Source: Eucalyptus grandis (Eukaryota > Streptophyta > Magnoliopsida > Myrtales > Myrtaceae). Taken from it: DNA of 64,000 bases. The notes under the pieces are model-generated. The model had not been told where the DNA came from. It saw only the letters and a list, made by a program, of their open reading frames with translations, and ran no database searches. The position numbers were made by a program, and so were the translations under genes. The stretch is taken from positions 50,451,738-50,515,737 of the forward strand of contig NC_052612.1 in the NCBI RefSeq assembly GCF_016545825.1, read 5' to 3'. Shown here in pieces: positions 11,501 to 21,226 of this stretch (position 1 is its first letter; every line of letters begins with the position of its first letter).

Positions 11501-11728
11501 CATAGGTGGCTCAATAGTTCTTTATGACATAAACCTTCTGTATAAGCTTGAAGTGTTTATAAAAGCATAGGAGCTTTTCTATCACATGTATGTTGTTGTC
11601 AGGGGATTAGTTAATTTGCTTATGCATGTGTAATAAAAAGAAAAGGGTCGGCGACGCGTCCTGGGAACGTCGCAAATTTCTATCGACCACCGAGGGATGT
11701 GCGTGCGCTCGAGGTTCGGGGCGTGACA
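8558..11728. mobile_element. 3.2-kb solo LTR (probably Gypsy type)
   Basis: The unit begins TGTGACATCC and ends GGGGCGTGACA, that is TG...CA, and is flanked by an exact 5-base target duplication AGAAA (8553-8557 and 11729-11733). No gag, protease, reverse transcriptase or integrase frame occurs, and no second LTR copy is seen inside, so I read it as one very long LTR left by recombination between two LTRs. A GC-rich stretch at about 9550-10080 gives several overlapping Ala/Pro/Arg-rich frames that I take as non-coding LTR sequence. Around 9220-9400 it repeats GGGCC and AAGCCCA phrases, which I associate with long plant LTRs. The Gypsy assignment is by general resemblance only. Confidence 0.75.
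10621..10985. repeat. 40-bp minisatellite with CACGTG in most units
   Basis: Nine units spaced 39-40 bases apart. Perfect CACGTG palindromes begin at 10637, 10677, 10717, 10757, 10836, 10875 and 10915, and decayed ones (CATGTG, CATGTA) at about 10796 and 10955. Each is followed by GGCT or a close variant. Alternate units carry either TACCTCGGAGAATG or GGCATCTTAAAGAGA just upstream, giving an 80-base higher-order period. It lies inside the solo LTR. CACGTG is the core of the plant G-box bound by bHLH and bZIP proteins. Confidence 0.9.
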
Positions 11729-11733
11729 AGAAA

Positions 11734-12655
11734 GATATAAGATTTTACTTTTCTTTTTGTTATTGTTGAATTTAGACTTAGGGTTAGTAAATCCCTTATC
11801 CATGCTGATTTCGTTGGAAAATCTTGTGTTCATATTCCTAGAGAAAGTTGACCCAAACCATCATAAAGATGTTAATCACTTTTTCAATATTTAGTCAAGG
11901 AGGTTTGAATGCATGAAATTCTTCAAGTTACACTGTAATCTAGCGATTTTGACAAGTAATCTGGACATGATGCTACATCATATTATATAACCTTGTGGAT
12001 ATGTTGGTGCAATTTCTAAATTCTTCCTTTCACTCTTCAATTTTGTCACCAATTTTCATGCTTAGTAAGTCTATAAATCCCAACATTAGCAATTAACTGA
12101 ACTAATTTGGAGTTGGGAATGTTATCACTATTTCAGATACTCTATCAGTTTTGAGTCCAAAACAAAGTTTCGCATTAAACCGGTCTGCAACTGAAATTTA
12201 ATTCACTTATTAAATCATTAGTTTTTTTTTTTAAATTTCATTTCAAGTGCATTTAACCTCCCATAATATCTTTTTATGAATTATGGCAAATTTAAAAAAA
12301 AAATCATGGCTTCACCGTGAAAATGAATTAATAGTAACTCTTAAAAAAAAATTAAAAATGACTTTAAATGACCTTGAACTTGAGTTCTACACAAAACTTC
12401 TAATTTTAGATGCTCAAAATATATAATATAAGTTAAAAAGAATCACTATAATCACAGCGTTAGTTAGTCGAAAAAGAAAAAAGAAGATAAAGGGGTGGGA
12501 ATTCAATTGCCTGTTTGGCCTGAAAAGAAGCTGCAATCACTTAAATGATGCTCTTGACATACAATTCGATCATTTATAAAAGTTTCGTTTCAATGCCTAA
12601 CGAATGTACCGGCCTCTCCCTCTCTCTCTCCCCCCCTCCCTCCTTACTTCGTTTT
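11734..12655. other. AT-rich intergenic DNA
   Basis: No gene is recognised. It ends in a CT-rich tract near 12615-12650. Confidence 0.5.
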
Positions 12656-12659
12656 CTTC

Positions 12660-13375
12660 GACGCGCACTCCATTCTTGCCTTAGAATGAGTTATAGAGCT
12701 CATCTGACACGGGTCTCTCTCTCTCTCTCTCTCTGACCCGCGTTTGATCTTGATCCTTGCAATACCATGGCTTTGTACAGGAGATCACAAGCATACCTGA
12801 AAAGTTCTGATTTGGAGGGGGCCAAGGGTGATATTAAGAAGGCGTTAATTCTCCAACCAGATGATAGGTATGCGAATTGGCCATGTGACTCTTCATGATC
12901 AGAAGGCTACTGGATTGGATTATTTCCTTCATTCAGTCAGAACTAAAAACTCAAGTTTTGCTTAATCGAACTTATCTTGCGTTTGCTGAGTTGCAGAGAT
13001 GTGAAACTTGTGTCCAAGGAGCATTGAATGACAAGCAAAAGGAACATAAGGCCGAGATATCTCGGACAATCCTCTCAACGATGGCCTCAAACAGAGCAAA
13101 GCATCGAACTGCAGATCTTCTATTAAAGCTGTTCTTCTTTTGTACAACTTAGACTGTGAAGTTCACTCTAGGGACAATGGACAGATTCCATGTTTCTTCC
13201 TAGCAGCTTGCTTAGTCTCCAGAGTCAGCGAGATAGCTCTGCGACTTCAATTAGCCGAAGGTGTTAAATTTTTAGTTTAACAGACACTTTCTCTCTACGA
13301 ATCAAATGGTTCTTGGCAAGTTAGCAAGATAAAGAGAGTATAATGGTCTCATTCTGAAATAGCAACAAGAAGCTG
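12660..13375 (+). pseudogene. Partial FKBP/TPR immunophilin copy (intron 10 to 3' flank)
   Basis: A truncated plus-strand duplicate of the FKBP/TPR gene at 44179-47192. Exon 11 is at about 12739-12867 and reads ALYRRSQAYLKSSDLEGAKG then DIKKALILQPDD. It is followed by an intact-looking donor (AG/GTATGC), an intron and exon 12 from 12997 (RDVKLVSKEH, then TGA at 13025-13027). The acceptor before exon 11 is destroyed (ACAGGCC has become ACCCGCG). Similarity continues about 340 bases past the last exon into the 3' flank (for instance GGACAATGGACAGATT, matching minus-strand sequence near 44010). Because introns and flank are kept, this is a DNA duplication and not a processed copy. Confidence 0.85.
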
Positions 13376-13559
13376 GTGAAAGGTGTTGGATCTTTCCATT
13401 CTTTGCCAATTGGCTAATTTTTAAGGAAACAGGTCAAGCTCCAGAAATTTAGAAGCATTACAAGGCTCAGAAAGGTCTTGATTCACTGCAAGATACAATC
13501 TTCTGCAAAGAACATCTAATATAAATTTTTAACACTTAGATTTGTGTAGATGTATTGCT

Positions 13560-14764
13560 CTACAACGGGTAAACCCGCATGTCATTGGTTTTGCTATCGA
13601 ATACTACCGAGATTTAGGGCACCTACAAAAACCTCGACACCCTGCAACCGCGTGATGGAAATGGCTGCCTCATCTTCCAAATCCAGCAAGCAGCTTTGAT
13701 ACCTGACTCGCTGCAAGAGTTCTTGGACGATCCTAACAACATGTTTGTGGAAGTCAGAATCCGCTCCTACAGCAACAGGCCTTTTGCCTATTGTGGAATC
13801 TGGATCGGTGACCAAGCGAGGACAATTTGGATTGTCGCGCATGACAACACTTCTTGGCTGGGGAAGAGTTTTTTTTTTAGAAATAGTTTTTTTCTATTTC
13901 TATTACAGGGAACAATTTCTGAGTAAAAGAACCTGTTTGGTAATTACACAAAATTTCTACTCTTGGAATAGAAAAATAATATAAATGCATTTGGTAACGC
14001 AACTGATAACGCAACAGTTTCTTTTTTGTATTTATTCGTTTTTTATTCTTGCTCATGGATTGTTGACCGCCAACCGTCGCCGCTCGCTACCGCCGCCCAT
14101 CGCCGGCGGTTGGCGGCCGGCGGCCGATGGCTGTGTGGCAGCGGTCGGTGGTGACAATCGCAGCTGGTGATCGGGCGGCGGCAACGGGTGGGCGGGCAGC
14201 GACGGGCGGCGGAGGCCAGCGGCGGCGGCGGCGGAGGCCGGCAACCGGCGGTCGACAGTGGCTCTGGGCGGTTGAAGGTGGCTGCGACAAGAGAGAAGAA
14301 TAAAAGAAAAATAATTTTTTTTTACTTATATCTAGAAATTGTTCCTAGGAACATAAGTAATTTTTTTTTTTGTTTCTCGTTTTTGCTCCAAATCTATTCC
14401 TGGTCTAACTTTCTATTCTCCGGAATAGAAAAACAACTTGGCGTTACCAAATAGGTTTCTATTTTTTTTTTTTTAATATTCAGCGGAACAGAAGAACAGA
14501 AATTGGGAGAAACAAAATTGTTACCGCCTTTATCTCCGTTCTGCTTTTATTGCAAGGAGCGAAGACAAACTCCGGCCGTGGTTTTGAGAATGGTTAAGGA
14601 CATTCCTGGGAAGATGTATGCGCTGTCGAGGGGTTAGCTGGGCTCGTGGGACAAAGAAGTGCTATGGTTTGAGCAGATGAAGTATGTGTGCCTTGACGCA
14701 TTTTATAGTTTTGAGATGGGGACGGTCCTATTGGTAGCTGGTCGGCTCCTAGTGCCGCCATGAC
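13560..14764 (+). pseudogene. WRN-type exonuclease-like pseudogene split by a transposon
   Basis: The left part (about 13560-13830) matches residues 41 to about 118 of the protein at 3509: GFAIEYYR, then the equivalents of DTLQLCDGN, FQI, IPDSLREFL and the Exo II segment. It contains frameshifts. The right part (about 14530-14764) matches the C-terminus, including YVCLDAFYSFEMG and the stop near 14763. Between them lies a TIR element. The Exo I motif reads FAIE, the same Asp-to-Ala change as in the intact copy. An in-frame TAG near 14635 and frame changes show that it is dead. Confidence 0.8.
13833..14528. mobile_element. TIR element related to the 718-2068 element
   Basis: It interrupts the exonuclease pseudogene. 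The left end carries GCGCATGACAAC and then T-rich sequence with AGAAATAG. The right end carries GAACAGAAATTGGGAGAAAC and TTGTTACCGCC. The same GGAATAGAAA and GGTAACGCAA phrases occur in the element at 718-2068, so the two are one family. The middle (about 14060-14290) is very GC-rich (CGGCGG runs) and yields artefactual Pro/Ala/Arg-rich frames on both strands. The exact left border is uncertain by a few tens of bases. Confidence 0.6.
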
Positions 14765-15071
14765 TGACGAAGGTTGGATCTCATGGGCAGCTTTAAAGTA
14801 TAATAGGATCAAGTATTGGTTAGGGTTCTTGAGGCGCTGACAGCGATGAGTAGTTCTTTGGAAAATACGCGTAAAAACTTTTCATCTCGGCTTTTCTTTC
14901 TTATACTTAATGATGAGCATTTTAGGAAGAACCGGTTACAAAAAACGTAGGGACCAATTTTTATGATAAATAAAAATGATTGATTGAGGAATTTGGCTCA
15001 CTAGCTCATCCTAATATTTCTGCGATGAAAAGCATGTTACATTAGTTGTGTTATTTTTTTAGTTATAGTTG
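14765..15071. other. Shared 3' flank of the exonuclease/zinc-finger unit
   Basis: Phrases such as GAGGAATTTGGCTC followed by TGCGATGAAAAGCAT recur at about 24290-24345 and, shortened, at 33720-33775. This stretch therefore belongs to the duplicated segment that links an exonuclease copy to the zinc-finger gene on its right. Confidence 0.7.
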
Positions 15072-16194
15072 GGGAAAATTGTCAAAAAAATCATAAATTT
15101 ATTGTATTTTTGCCAATTCACTCCTAAACATTTTTATTTCGCCAATTAAGTCCTAAACATTTTCACATTTTGCTAATTGAGTCCATTTAGCCAATTTTAG
15201 CTAGAAATTACTAACATGGACAGTTGGTGCTAACATGGCACTGTTTAATAATATTTTAATGGTTTTTAAATACTTTTTGAATTTTTTATGCTTTAAAAAA
15301 GAAAAAAGCTTTACCCTTGTTGGCCACAAGCGTGGGTCGGCTGACCCTCACTAGCCATAGGCAAGGGCTGGCCGACCCTCGCTAGCCCCAGGTGAGGGCC
15401 ACAATGCCCTTAGCCAAGTGAGGGCTTGGCTATCCTCACCAATTCTATGTGAGGGCTTGCGTGCCCTCACTTTGGCTAGTGAGGGCCCTAATGCCCTCAC
15501 CTAAGGCCAATAAGGGTCGGTTGGCCCTTGCCCCCCGTTGACCTCGAGCAAGGTTGTGCATCTTGCTTGGGGCTGGCAAGGGTCGCCAAGCCCTCGCCTA
15601 GCTAGATCTATCAAGGGCATCGCGGCCCTCATTGATTTTGCATGGGGGTTTACTTGACCTCGCTTTAGCCGACAAGGGGCAATCGACCTTCACCTATGGC
15701 TGGTGAGGGTCGGCCCTCGCCCCCTGTCGACCCTGAGTGAGGTCACGCTCACCTGATGTCGGCGAGGGTGTTGCGACCTTCACCGATTCTATGCGAGAGC
15801 TCGCATGCCCTTACTTTGGCTAGGAAGGGCCCTAACTCTCCCCACTCCCCTTGGCTGGCAAGGAGCACTGGCCCTCGCCCCTCCCTAGCCACCCTCGCTA
15901 GCCCTCTCTCCAAAATCCTAAAAAAAAATAAAAAAAAATAAAAGTAAAATAAAGAAAAAAAGCATAAGAATTCAAAAAATTATTAAATATCATTAAAATA
16001 TTATTAAAGAGTGCCATGTCATTGTCGGCTATCCATGTCAGCAATTTTTGGCCAAAATTGGTTGTCGGATGGACTCAATTGATAAAATGTGAAAATATTT
16101 AGGATTTGATTAGGAAAATTGAAAAATCTTAGAACTGAATTGATAAAAGTGTAATAGGTTTATGACTTTCTAGATAATTTTTCCATTATAGTTG
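15063..16194. mobile_element. Mutator-like (MULE) non-autonomous element with 9-bp TSD
   Basis: The element is 15072-16185, about 1.1 kb. Inverted ends of more than 200 bases can be followed: left GGGAAAATTGTCAAAAAAATC, right on the minus strand TGGAAAAATTATCTAGAAAG. Both then run through GCCAATT, CTAAACATTTT and GAGTCCAT-type phrases. The flanking 9-base direct repeats TTATAGTTG (15063-15071 and 16186-16194) fit Mutator-type insertion. The uninterrupted target is visible at the matching place beside the zinc-finger genes at 24417 and 33890. The core (15310-15910) is GC-rich and full of GAGGGCC/GGCCCTC palindromes. There is no transposase. Confidence 0.85.
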
Positions 16195-16435
16195 AGCATG
16201 CATTAGATGGTATGGTTAACTGCACTTGCGTCATTTTAGTCAGCGAGATGCGAGATTAATTAGGAAATTCATCACGTTTGAATTAATCCACGTAAATAAA
16301 TTAGACAATGCAAAAATATATATCTTTTTTGCATATATCCAGAGATATTAGCTTATTAGTACAATAAGCACTTTCAATGGAGCATCCTACGCTGACGACA
16401 CCAGCGCTACACGAAAAGCAGTTCTCCGGTCATGA

Positions 16436-17191
16436 TCAGAGCCTAAGTGACAAGTCCAACCCTCCATTTTCGAGTCCCTGAGTGCCGGAGGAGCTTCCAT
16501 TGGCAAAAACATTGGCAAATGGTGGTCTCGGTCCTGTGCTCTGAGGAGGAACCTTGGTACAGAAGTGAGGGTCGCCATTATAGTTCATAGGTCGATACGC
16601 CATTCCATTCAGCTGATTCGCCATGGCCGGTCGAGGCCACGCTGAGGCTTGAGGATTCATTATCATTGTCCGCTTCAGCGTCCACCCATAGGTAGGTTCG
16701 ACAACATTGGTAGGCGCGGGAAAAGCACGAGGCCTAGCACGAGGCCTACAGGCCATGGGGTGCCCCGGGACAGGAATTGCCTGCACACCAAAACAACTTG
16801 GGTCAAAATAAGGGTTCGCCTGAGAGAAGGCATAAGTGTTCCACGTTCTCTCTTTCGCCTGCCTTTCCGCGGCACGCTGGCGCCTGTGGGCGTTCTGGTG
16901 GCCCCCCAAGGACTGCAAGGTGTCGAACTTCGCCTTGCAGTACTTGCAACCGTAAGCCCGGGTCGCGAGGGAATTGTTGAAATTTCGTTTCGGTCTGTCG
17001 GGTTTATTTCGAAGAATGTTTTCAAGGGAATTCAACAGATTGATCGCGGGTGCAGATCCATGGTGATCATCACTAGAGAGCTTCACTTCAAGAACTGAAG
17101 GACCCGATATTCGCTCCGCCATCCCTTCCGCATCTCCGGAGAGAAGGGTCACCAGGAATTTCTCTCCAGAGGGTGTTTGAACTTGTTCCAT
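16436..17191 (-). CDS. Single C2H2 zinc finger protein with EAR motif (copy ZF1)
   Basis: A 251-residue intronless protein of the plant one-finger C2H2 class (the SUPERMAN/KNUCKLES/RABBIT EARS kind), which bind DNA through a finger with a Q-x-LGGH helix and repress through a C-terminal EAR motif. The finger is residues 82-102: C82, C85, QSLGGH at 93-98, H98 and H102 (CX2C-X12-HX3H). The usual QALGGH alanine is serine here and in all four copies. The protein ends in LDLSLRL. I chose the ATG at 17191 (MEQVQT), not the upstream in-frame ATG at 17266, because the copies at 20216 and 25521 have the same start. The Pro-rich middle (about 130-240) has no known domain. It is the best preserved of the four copies, likely a nuclear repressor. 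Target genes cannot be inferred. Confidence 0.85.
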   Translation of the reverse strand: MEQVQTPSGEKFLVTLLSGDAEGMAERISGPSVLEVKLSSDDHHGSAPAINLLNSLENILRNKPDRPKRNFNNSLATRAYGCKYCKAKFDTLQSLGGHQNAHRRQRAAERQAKERTWNTYAFSQANPYFDPSCFGVQAIPVPGHPMACRPRARPRAFPAPTNVVEPTYGWTLKRTMIMNPQASAWPRPAMANQLNGMAYRPMNYNGDPHFCTKVPPQSTGPRPPFANVFANGSSSGTQGLENGGLDLSLRL

Positions 17192-17237
17192 GGCAATATT
17201 GTGAATGATGGATGTGATTGAAAGAGAACAAAGAACG

Positions 17238-17250
17238 GAATATTTGTAGT
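17238..17250 (-). promoter_or_regulatory. TATA-like core promoter element of ZF1
   Basis: On the minus strand the sequence CTACAAATATTCC lies about 50 bases upstream of the ZF1 start. The same position upstream of the other three copies has CTACATATACTC, CTACAAATACACC and CTACAAATACTCC, so a TATA-like core has been kept through the duplications. The function is inferred from position and conservation. Confidence 0.45.
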
Positions 17251-17697
17251 GGGAAGATGTTGCCATGCTTGGAAGGATATCTCACTTGTTTTATGATATA
17301 TACACTAACATGGTAATTTTGCAATCGGAGATTTAATTTCACGCGGCCTGGACTTCAAAATGAGGAACTAAAATCTTGGGAGTCCAATAATATAAGTGCT
17401 TTCCTTTTAAATCAAAAGGTGTGAGTTAAGCATGGATTAAGTAGCCTTATACAGAGCACCTAGACGTCTTAAGGAGTCCTCTAATTTTTGTGTTTGTTGT
17501 AAATTAAATGCAAGAAGCTTAAATGAATCGCATTAATCCATTTGTCGGCCGCCGCCTCTACGTGAATATAGCGGATTGTCCTATATCGATAAATTACTTT
17601 GGTAAGAAAGTTATCTTGGGCAGGACGTATGTTCAATCGTAAACTTATGTACGACCCTCCTATTTCACGTGCTATCACAATTTTTATCATTTCAATC

Positions 17698-18173
17698 TTA
17701 GGTTGCGTTTGGTAGTCCGGATTTGAGTCCGGATAGGATAATTTGTTATCCTATCCAATGTTTGGGAATGTCTACCGGATCGGACAAACCTGGATATATC
17801 CGGATAAAACGCCGGATAAAAAACCGGGGGGGGGGTGGGATAAACCTGGATTGGATAAGATTTTTATTTTTTAAGGAAAGAAATAACTTAACAAAAAGAG
17901 AAGATATCACTTGCCGTTTTCAATGGTGGCCCTTTGCGGAGGTGGCCACAATTCCTAGATCTAGGGTTTTTCCATGGCCTTTAATTAATTGAATTTTCTA
18001 TTTTTTTAATTTTATAATTTAAATGAATATCATATTTATTTTTAATCTTATCCTGAAATACACCAAACACTTGATAGGATTAAATATGTCCGCATTTATT
18101 ATCCAAATGATTTAATATCTTACTTTATCCTATCATATCCTGATTTTTATCCAGACAACCAAACATAGCCTTA
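17698..18173. mobile_element. PIF/Harbinger (Tourist-like) MITE
   Basis: The 470-base element 17701-18170 has inverted ends GGTTGCGTTTGGTAG and, on the minus strand, GGCTATGTTTGGTTG. It is flanked by TTA on both sides (17698-17700 and 18171-18173). Inside each end are repeated GGATA/TATCC phrases that also pair as inverted repeats (GTCCGGATAGGATAA against the minus-strand GTCTGGATAAAAATC). A run of ten or so G occurs at 17825-17834. It has no coding capacity. It lies in the upstream region of ZF1. Confidence 0.8.
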
Positions 18174-18255
18174 GAGTTTAAAAATGTACGACATATGAAA
18201 GAGCAGGGGATTTGCGCCTCGTATTCCTGGATCTTTAATTCCTTTATAGGCTTGT

Positions 18256-18258
<3 letters not shown>

Positions 18259-18305
<47 letters not shown>
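18259..18305. repeat. (TC)n microsatellite
   Basis: About 23 uninterrupted TC dinucleotides. Confidence 0.97.
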
Positions 18306-18306
<1 letters not shown>

Positions 18307-19488
18307 GCTTGGCATATATAATAATGGAAAAATGATACAAGTAATCCGTAAACTTTAACCTAATGTGCAATATTGTCCATCAACTTTTAATTTGTTCAAT
18401 ATAATTCGTAAAATTCAGTACAATGTGTAACATCATATCTAAACTTTTATTTGTTTAATGTGGTGTTTGAACCTTTGATATTTACTTAATTCAAAACCCT
18501 GGAGTATACGAAAACGTTTGTCCTTAAATTAAATCAAGTTAACATAATCTATTCATCTACCTTCCAATCCAGTACGTTTGAATGGTGGAAAAAAAAAGGT
18601 CACACGTAGATTATTCACATAAGATATTCAATTCAAATCAGAATATAAAAATTCTTTTAGTTTGTTTAATGTGTTAAATATGAAAAATGATTATCCATGT
18701 TATTTGACAACGTAGATTATTATATTCTAATTTGAGTAAAATATCTTATGGAGATAATCCATATGTAACGTTATTTTGTTATCCACCGTTCAAACTTACT
18801 AGATTGGAAGCAAAATTAGAAATTTTCATTGGAAGGATGATAATAGATATTTTCATATAATTTTGGAATTATTTTGAACATTTATTGAAAGCTCGGGTTC
18901 ACATTAAAAAAATTAAAAGTTGAGAGATAACATCGCACATTGGGATAAAATTTAGAGATCGCATTCAACAAATTTAAAATTTAGAAATGATGTTGTACAT
19001 TAGACTATAGCTCAGGGATCATTTGTGTAATTACCTACTTTATTCTTATGCACTCTTTCATCCAAGCAAGGAGATTCATGTAGCTAATAATATATAGATT
19101 TTGAAGTGCAACAAATGGATAGATATTTCGCTAATTATATCGGATTGCGACTTTTTTCTGAAAAAAAAAATTATATTCAGAAAGAGACTCATAAATTTCT
19201 ATTACATTTAATCATTGAGATTACGCAAAGGCCGTTGTTGGCGTTATTTTGTTAGTTATACTTGAACATGCGTTAAATTATTATGGTTAATGGCACTTGT
19301 CTCCATTTAGATGGCATAAATTAGGTTATTCATCACATTTAATTAATCCACATTACGTAGACAATGTGAAACAGATATTTTGCAATATATTCTAGAAAAT
19401 TTCAGCTTGTTAGTGACACATGAACTTGAATGGAGCATCCTATATTGATGACACCAAAGCTATATGAAAAGCAGTTCTCTGGTCACGA
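18306..19488. other. Intergenic DNA between zinc-finger copies
   Basis: Most is AT-rich with no gene. It shows decayed inverted phrases around 18340 and 18990 (AATGTGCAATATTGTCC-like and its reverse), suggesting an old TIR element. From about 19200 it is the shared 3' flank of the zinc-finger unit. No exonuclease remnant is seen here, unlike the other three zinc-finger copies. Confidence 0.5.
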
Positions 19489-20216
19489 TCAGAGCCTAAG
19501 TGACAAGTCCAACCCCTCATTTTCGAGTCCCTGGGTGGTGAAGGAGTTTCTATTGGCAAGAACATTGGCAAATGGTGGTCTCGGTCCTGTGCTCTGAGGA
19601 GAAACCGTAGTAGGAAAGTTAGGGTCACCATTACTTTTCATAAGTCAATGGACCATTTCGTTTAGCCAATCCGCCATGGCCGGTTGGTGCCGCGCCGAGG
19701 CTTGAGGGCTTCTTGTTGTCATCGGCTCGGGCGTCCACCCATAGGCAGGTGCGACAACATCAGCAGGTGCAGGCCAAGTAAGAGGGCCATAGGCAACGGG
19801 TTGCCCCGGAACAGGAATTGCCTGCATGCCAAAATAATCTTGGTTAAAGTTGGAGTCCACCTGAGAAAAGTCATGAGCAATCCGATTCATCGCTTGCGCC
19901 GGCTTTTTTGCACCATGCCCACACCTGTGGGCTTTCTGGTGACCCCCCAACGACTGCGAGGTGTCAAATTTCGCCTTGCAGTACCTACAATAGTAAGCCC
20001 GGGTTGGGAGGGTATTGTTGAAATTTCGTTTTGGCGTTTCGGGTTTCTTCTGGGGAGCTTTTTCAAGAGAATTCAATGGATTGATCGTGAGTGCAGATCC
20101 ACGACGATCATCAGTAGAGAGCTTCGCTTCAAGTAATGAAGCCACCCTGCCCTTCGCGTCTCCAGAGAGAAGAATCCCTGGGGATTTCTCTTTTGAGAGG
20201 GTTGCACTTGTTTCAT
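19489..20216 (-). pseudogene. C2H2/EAR zinc finger pseudogene (copy ZF2)
   Basis: The finger region is intact (CRYCKAKFDTSQSLGGHQKAH) and the Pro-rich middle aligns with ZF1. Two lesions break the gene. First, between the ancestral ATG (20216, MKQVQPSQ) and the finger a short deletion shifts the frame; the finger frame is now open only from an internal ATG at 20145. Second, codon CGA of ZF1 is TGA here (19645-19647). The 51 codons after that stop are open and still encode a complete ending LDLSLRL with stop TGA at 19489-19491. A product from 20145 would be 166 residues with the finger but without the EAR motif. It is a pseudogene, or a truncated DNA-binding form if expressed. Confidence 0.8.
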
Positions 20217-20959
20217 GGCAAGGTTATGTCTCATGTCCTTGCATGAGAACAAAGAATTGAGTATATGTAGTGCGAATATGTTGCTATACATGGAAGGATA
20301 TCTAACTCGTTTTGATTTTACATACACTAAGTTGGTAATCTTGTAATTGGAGTTTCAATAGGACGCGCTTTGACATCAGTTCGGGCAACTAAGACCTTGT
20401 GAGTTCAACTTAATTATAAGAATGGATGTAAGATTCCCAAGCTTATAGAAGTGCTTTCCATAATGATCACAAGGAGTGAGATATCCATGGAAGATCTAGT
20501 CATAAATAGCGCATCTAGACGTCAGAATACTAGAGGTGTCAACTGTCTCATTTTTTTTTTTTATGAATGAATTGTAAATGGGTTGTCAGCAATTGAAGGC
20601 CTGGCTAAAAATGAGTTCAAAGAGCTAAGGTTGAATTAGATGGGTCAAAAATGGGTCACGTGTGAAACTTGATATGTACGTCGTAAATCAAATGCAACAA
20701 GCTCGAGCGAATCGCGTTGTCTTATATTGAAGATTGCTTTGGAAAGAAGGTTTCCAGAACCTGAACATATGGTCAATTGCCATCATATCCATGGCCCTGC
20801 TATTTTACATACTATAACAATGTTTATCTCATCTTAGTCTTAGAGTCTAACTAAAAGAAAGTGCACGACACATGGTCTTTGGAATTTTAGTTTTCTGGAC
20901 TACAGGTGTTGTGAAGACTAATTAGCTAGCCGCATTGACAATTGTGTAGATTACATCTT
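20217..20959. other. Shared upstream region of ZF2 and intergenic DNA
   Basis: The first 200 bases match the upstream regions of the other zinc-finger copies, including CTACATATACTC on the minus strand near 20255-20270. The rest holds no recognised gene. Confidence 0.55.
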
Positions 20960-21226
20960 TGATCTCCGACGTCTGCTGCGTCCATGGTGGAGCAATCCTG
21001 CTCGTCATCAGCTTTGCAATCGAAATCGACCGACCTTTCGGGCACCGAAAAGAACCCACTAGTGGACTATGCAACTGCGAAACGACAACAACTGCCTCAT
21101 CTTACGTATCCGACATGCAGCTTCGATCCGGGACTCGCTACGTGAGTTCGTGAATGATCCGGACAACATGTTCGTGGAGTCGGAATCCTCCCCAGATGCA
21201 ACAAGCTTGTCGGCTCTCTCATATTG

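Noticed and set aside
14053..14454. Pro/Ala/Arg-rich frames on both strands
   Set aside because: Artefact of CGG/CCG runs in the core of a TIR element.
16649..17098. 149-codon plus frame opposite ZF1, with similar ones opposite ZF2, ZF3 and ZF4
   Set aside because: Antisense shadows of the zinc-finger coding sequence; recurrence follows from the paralogy.
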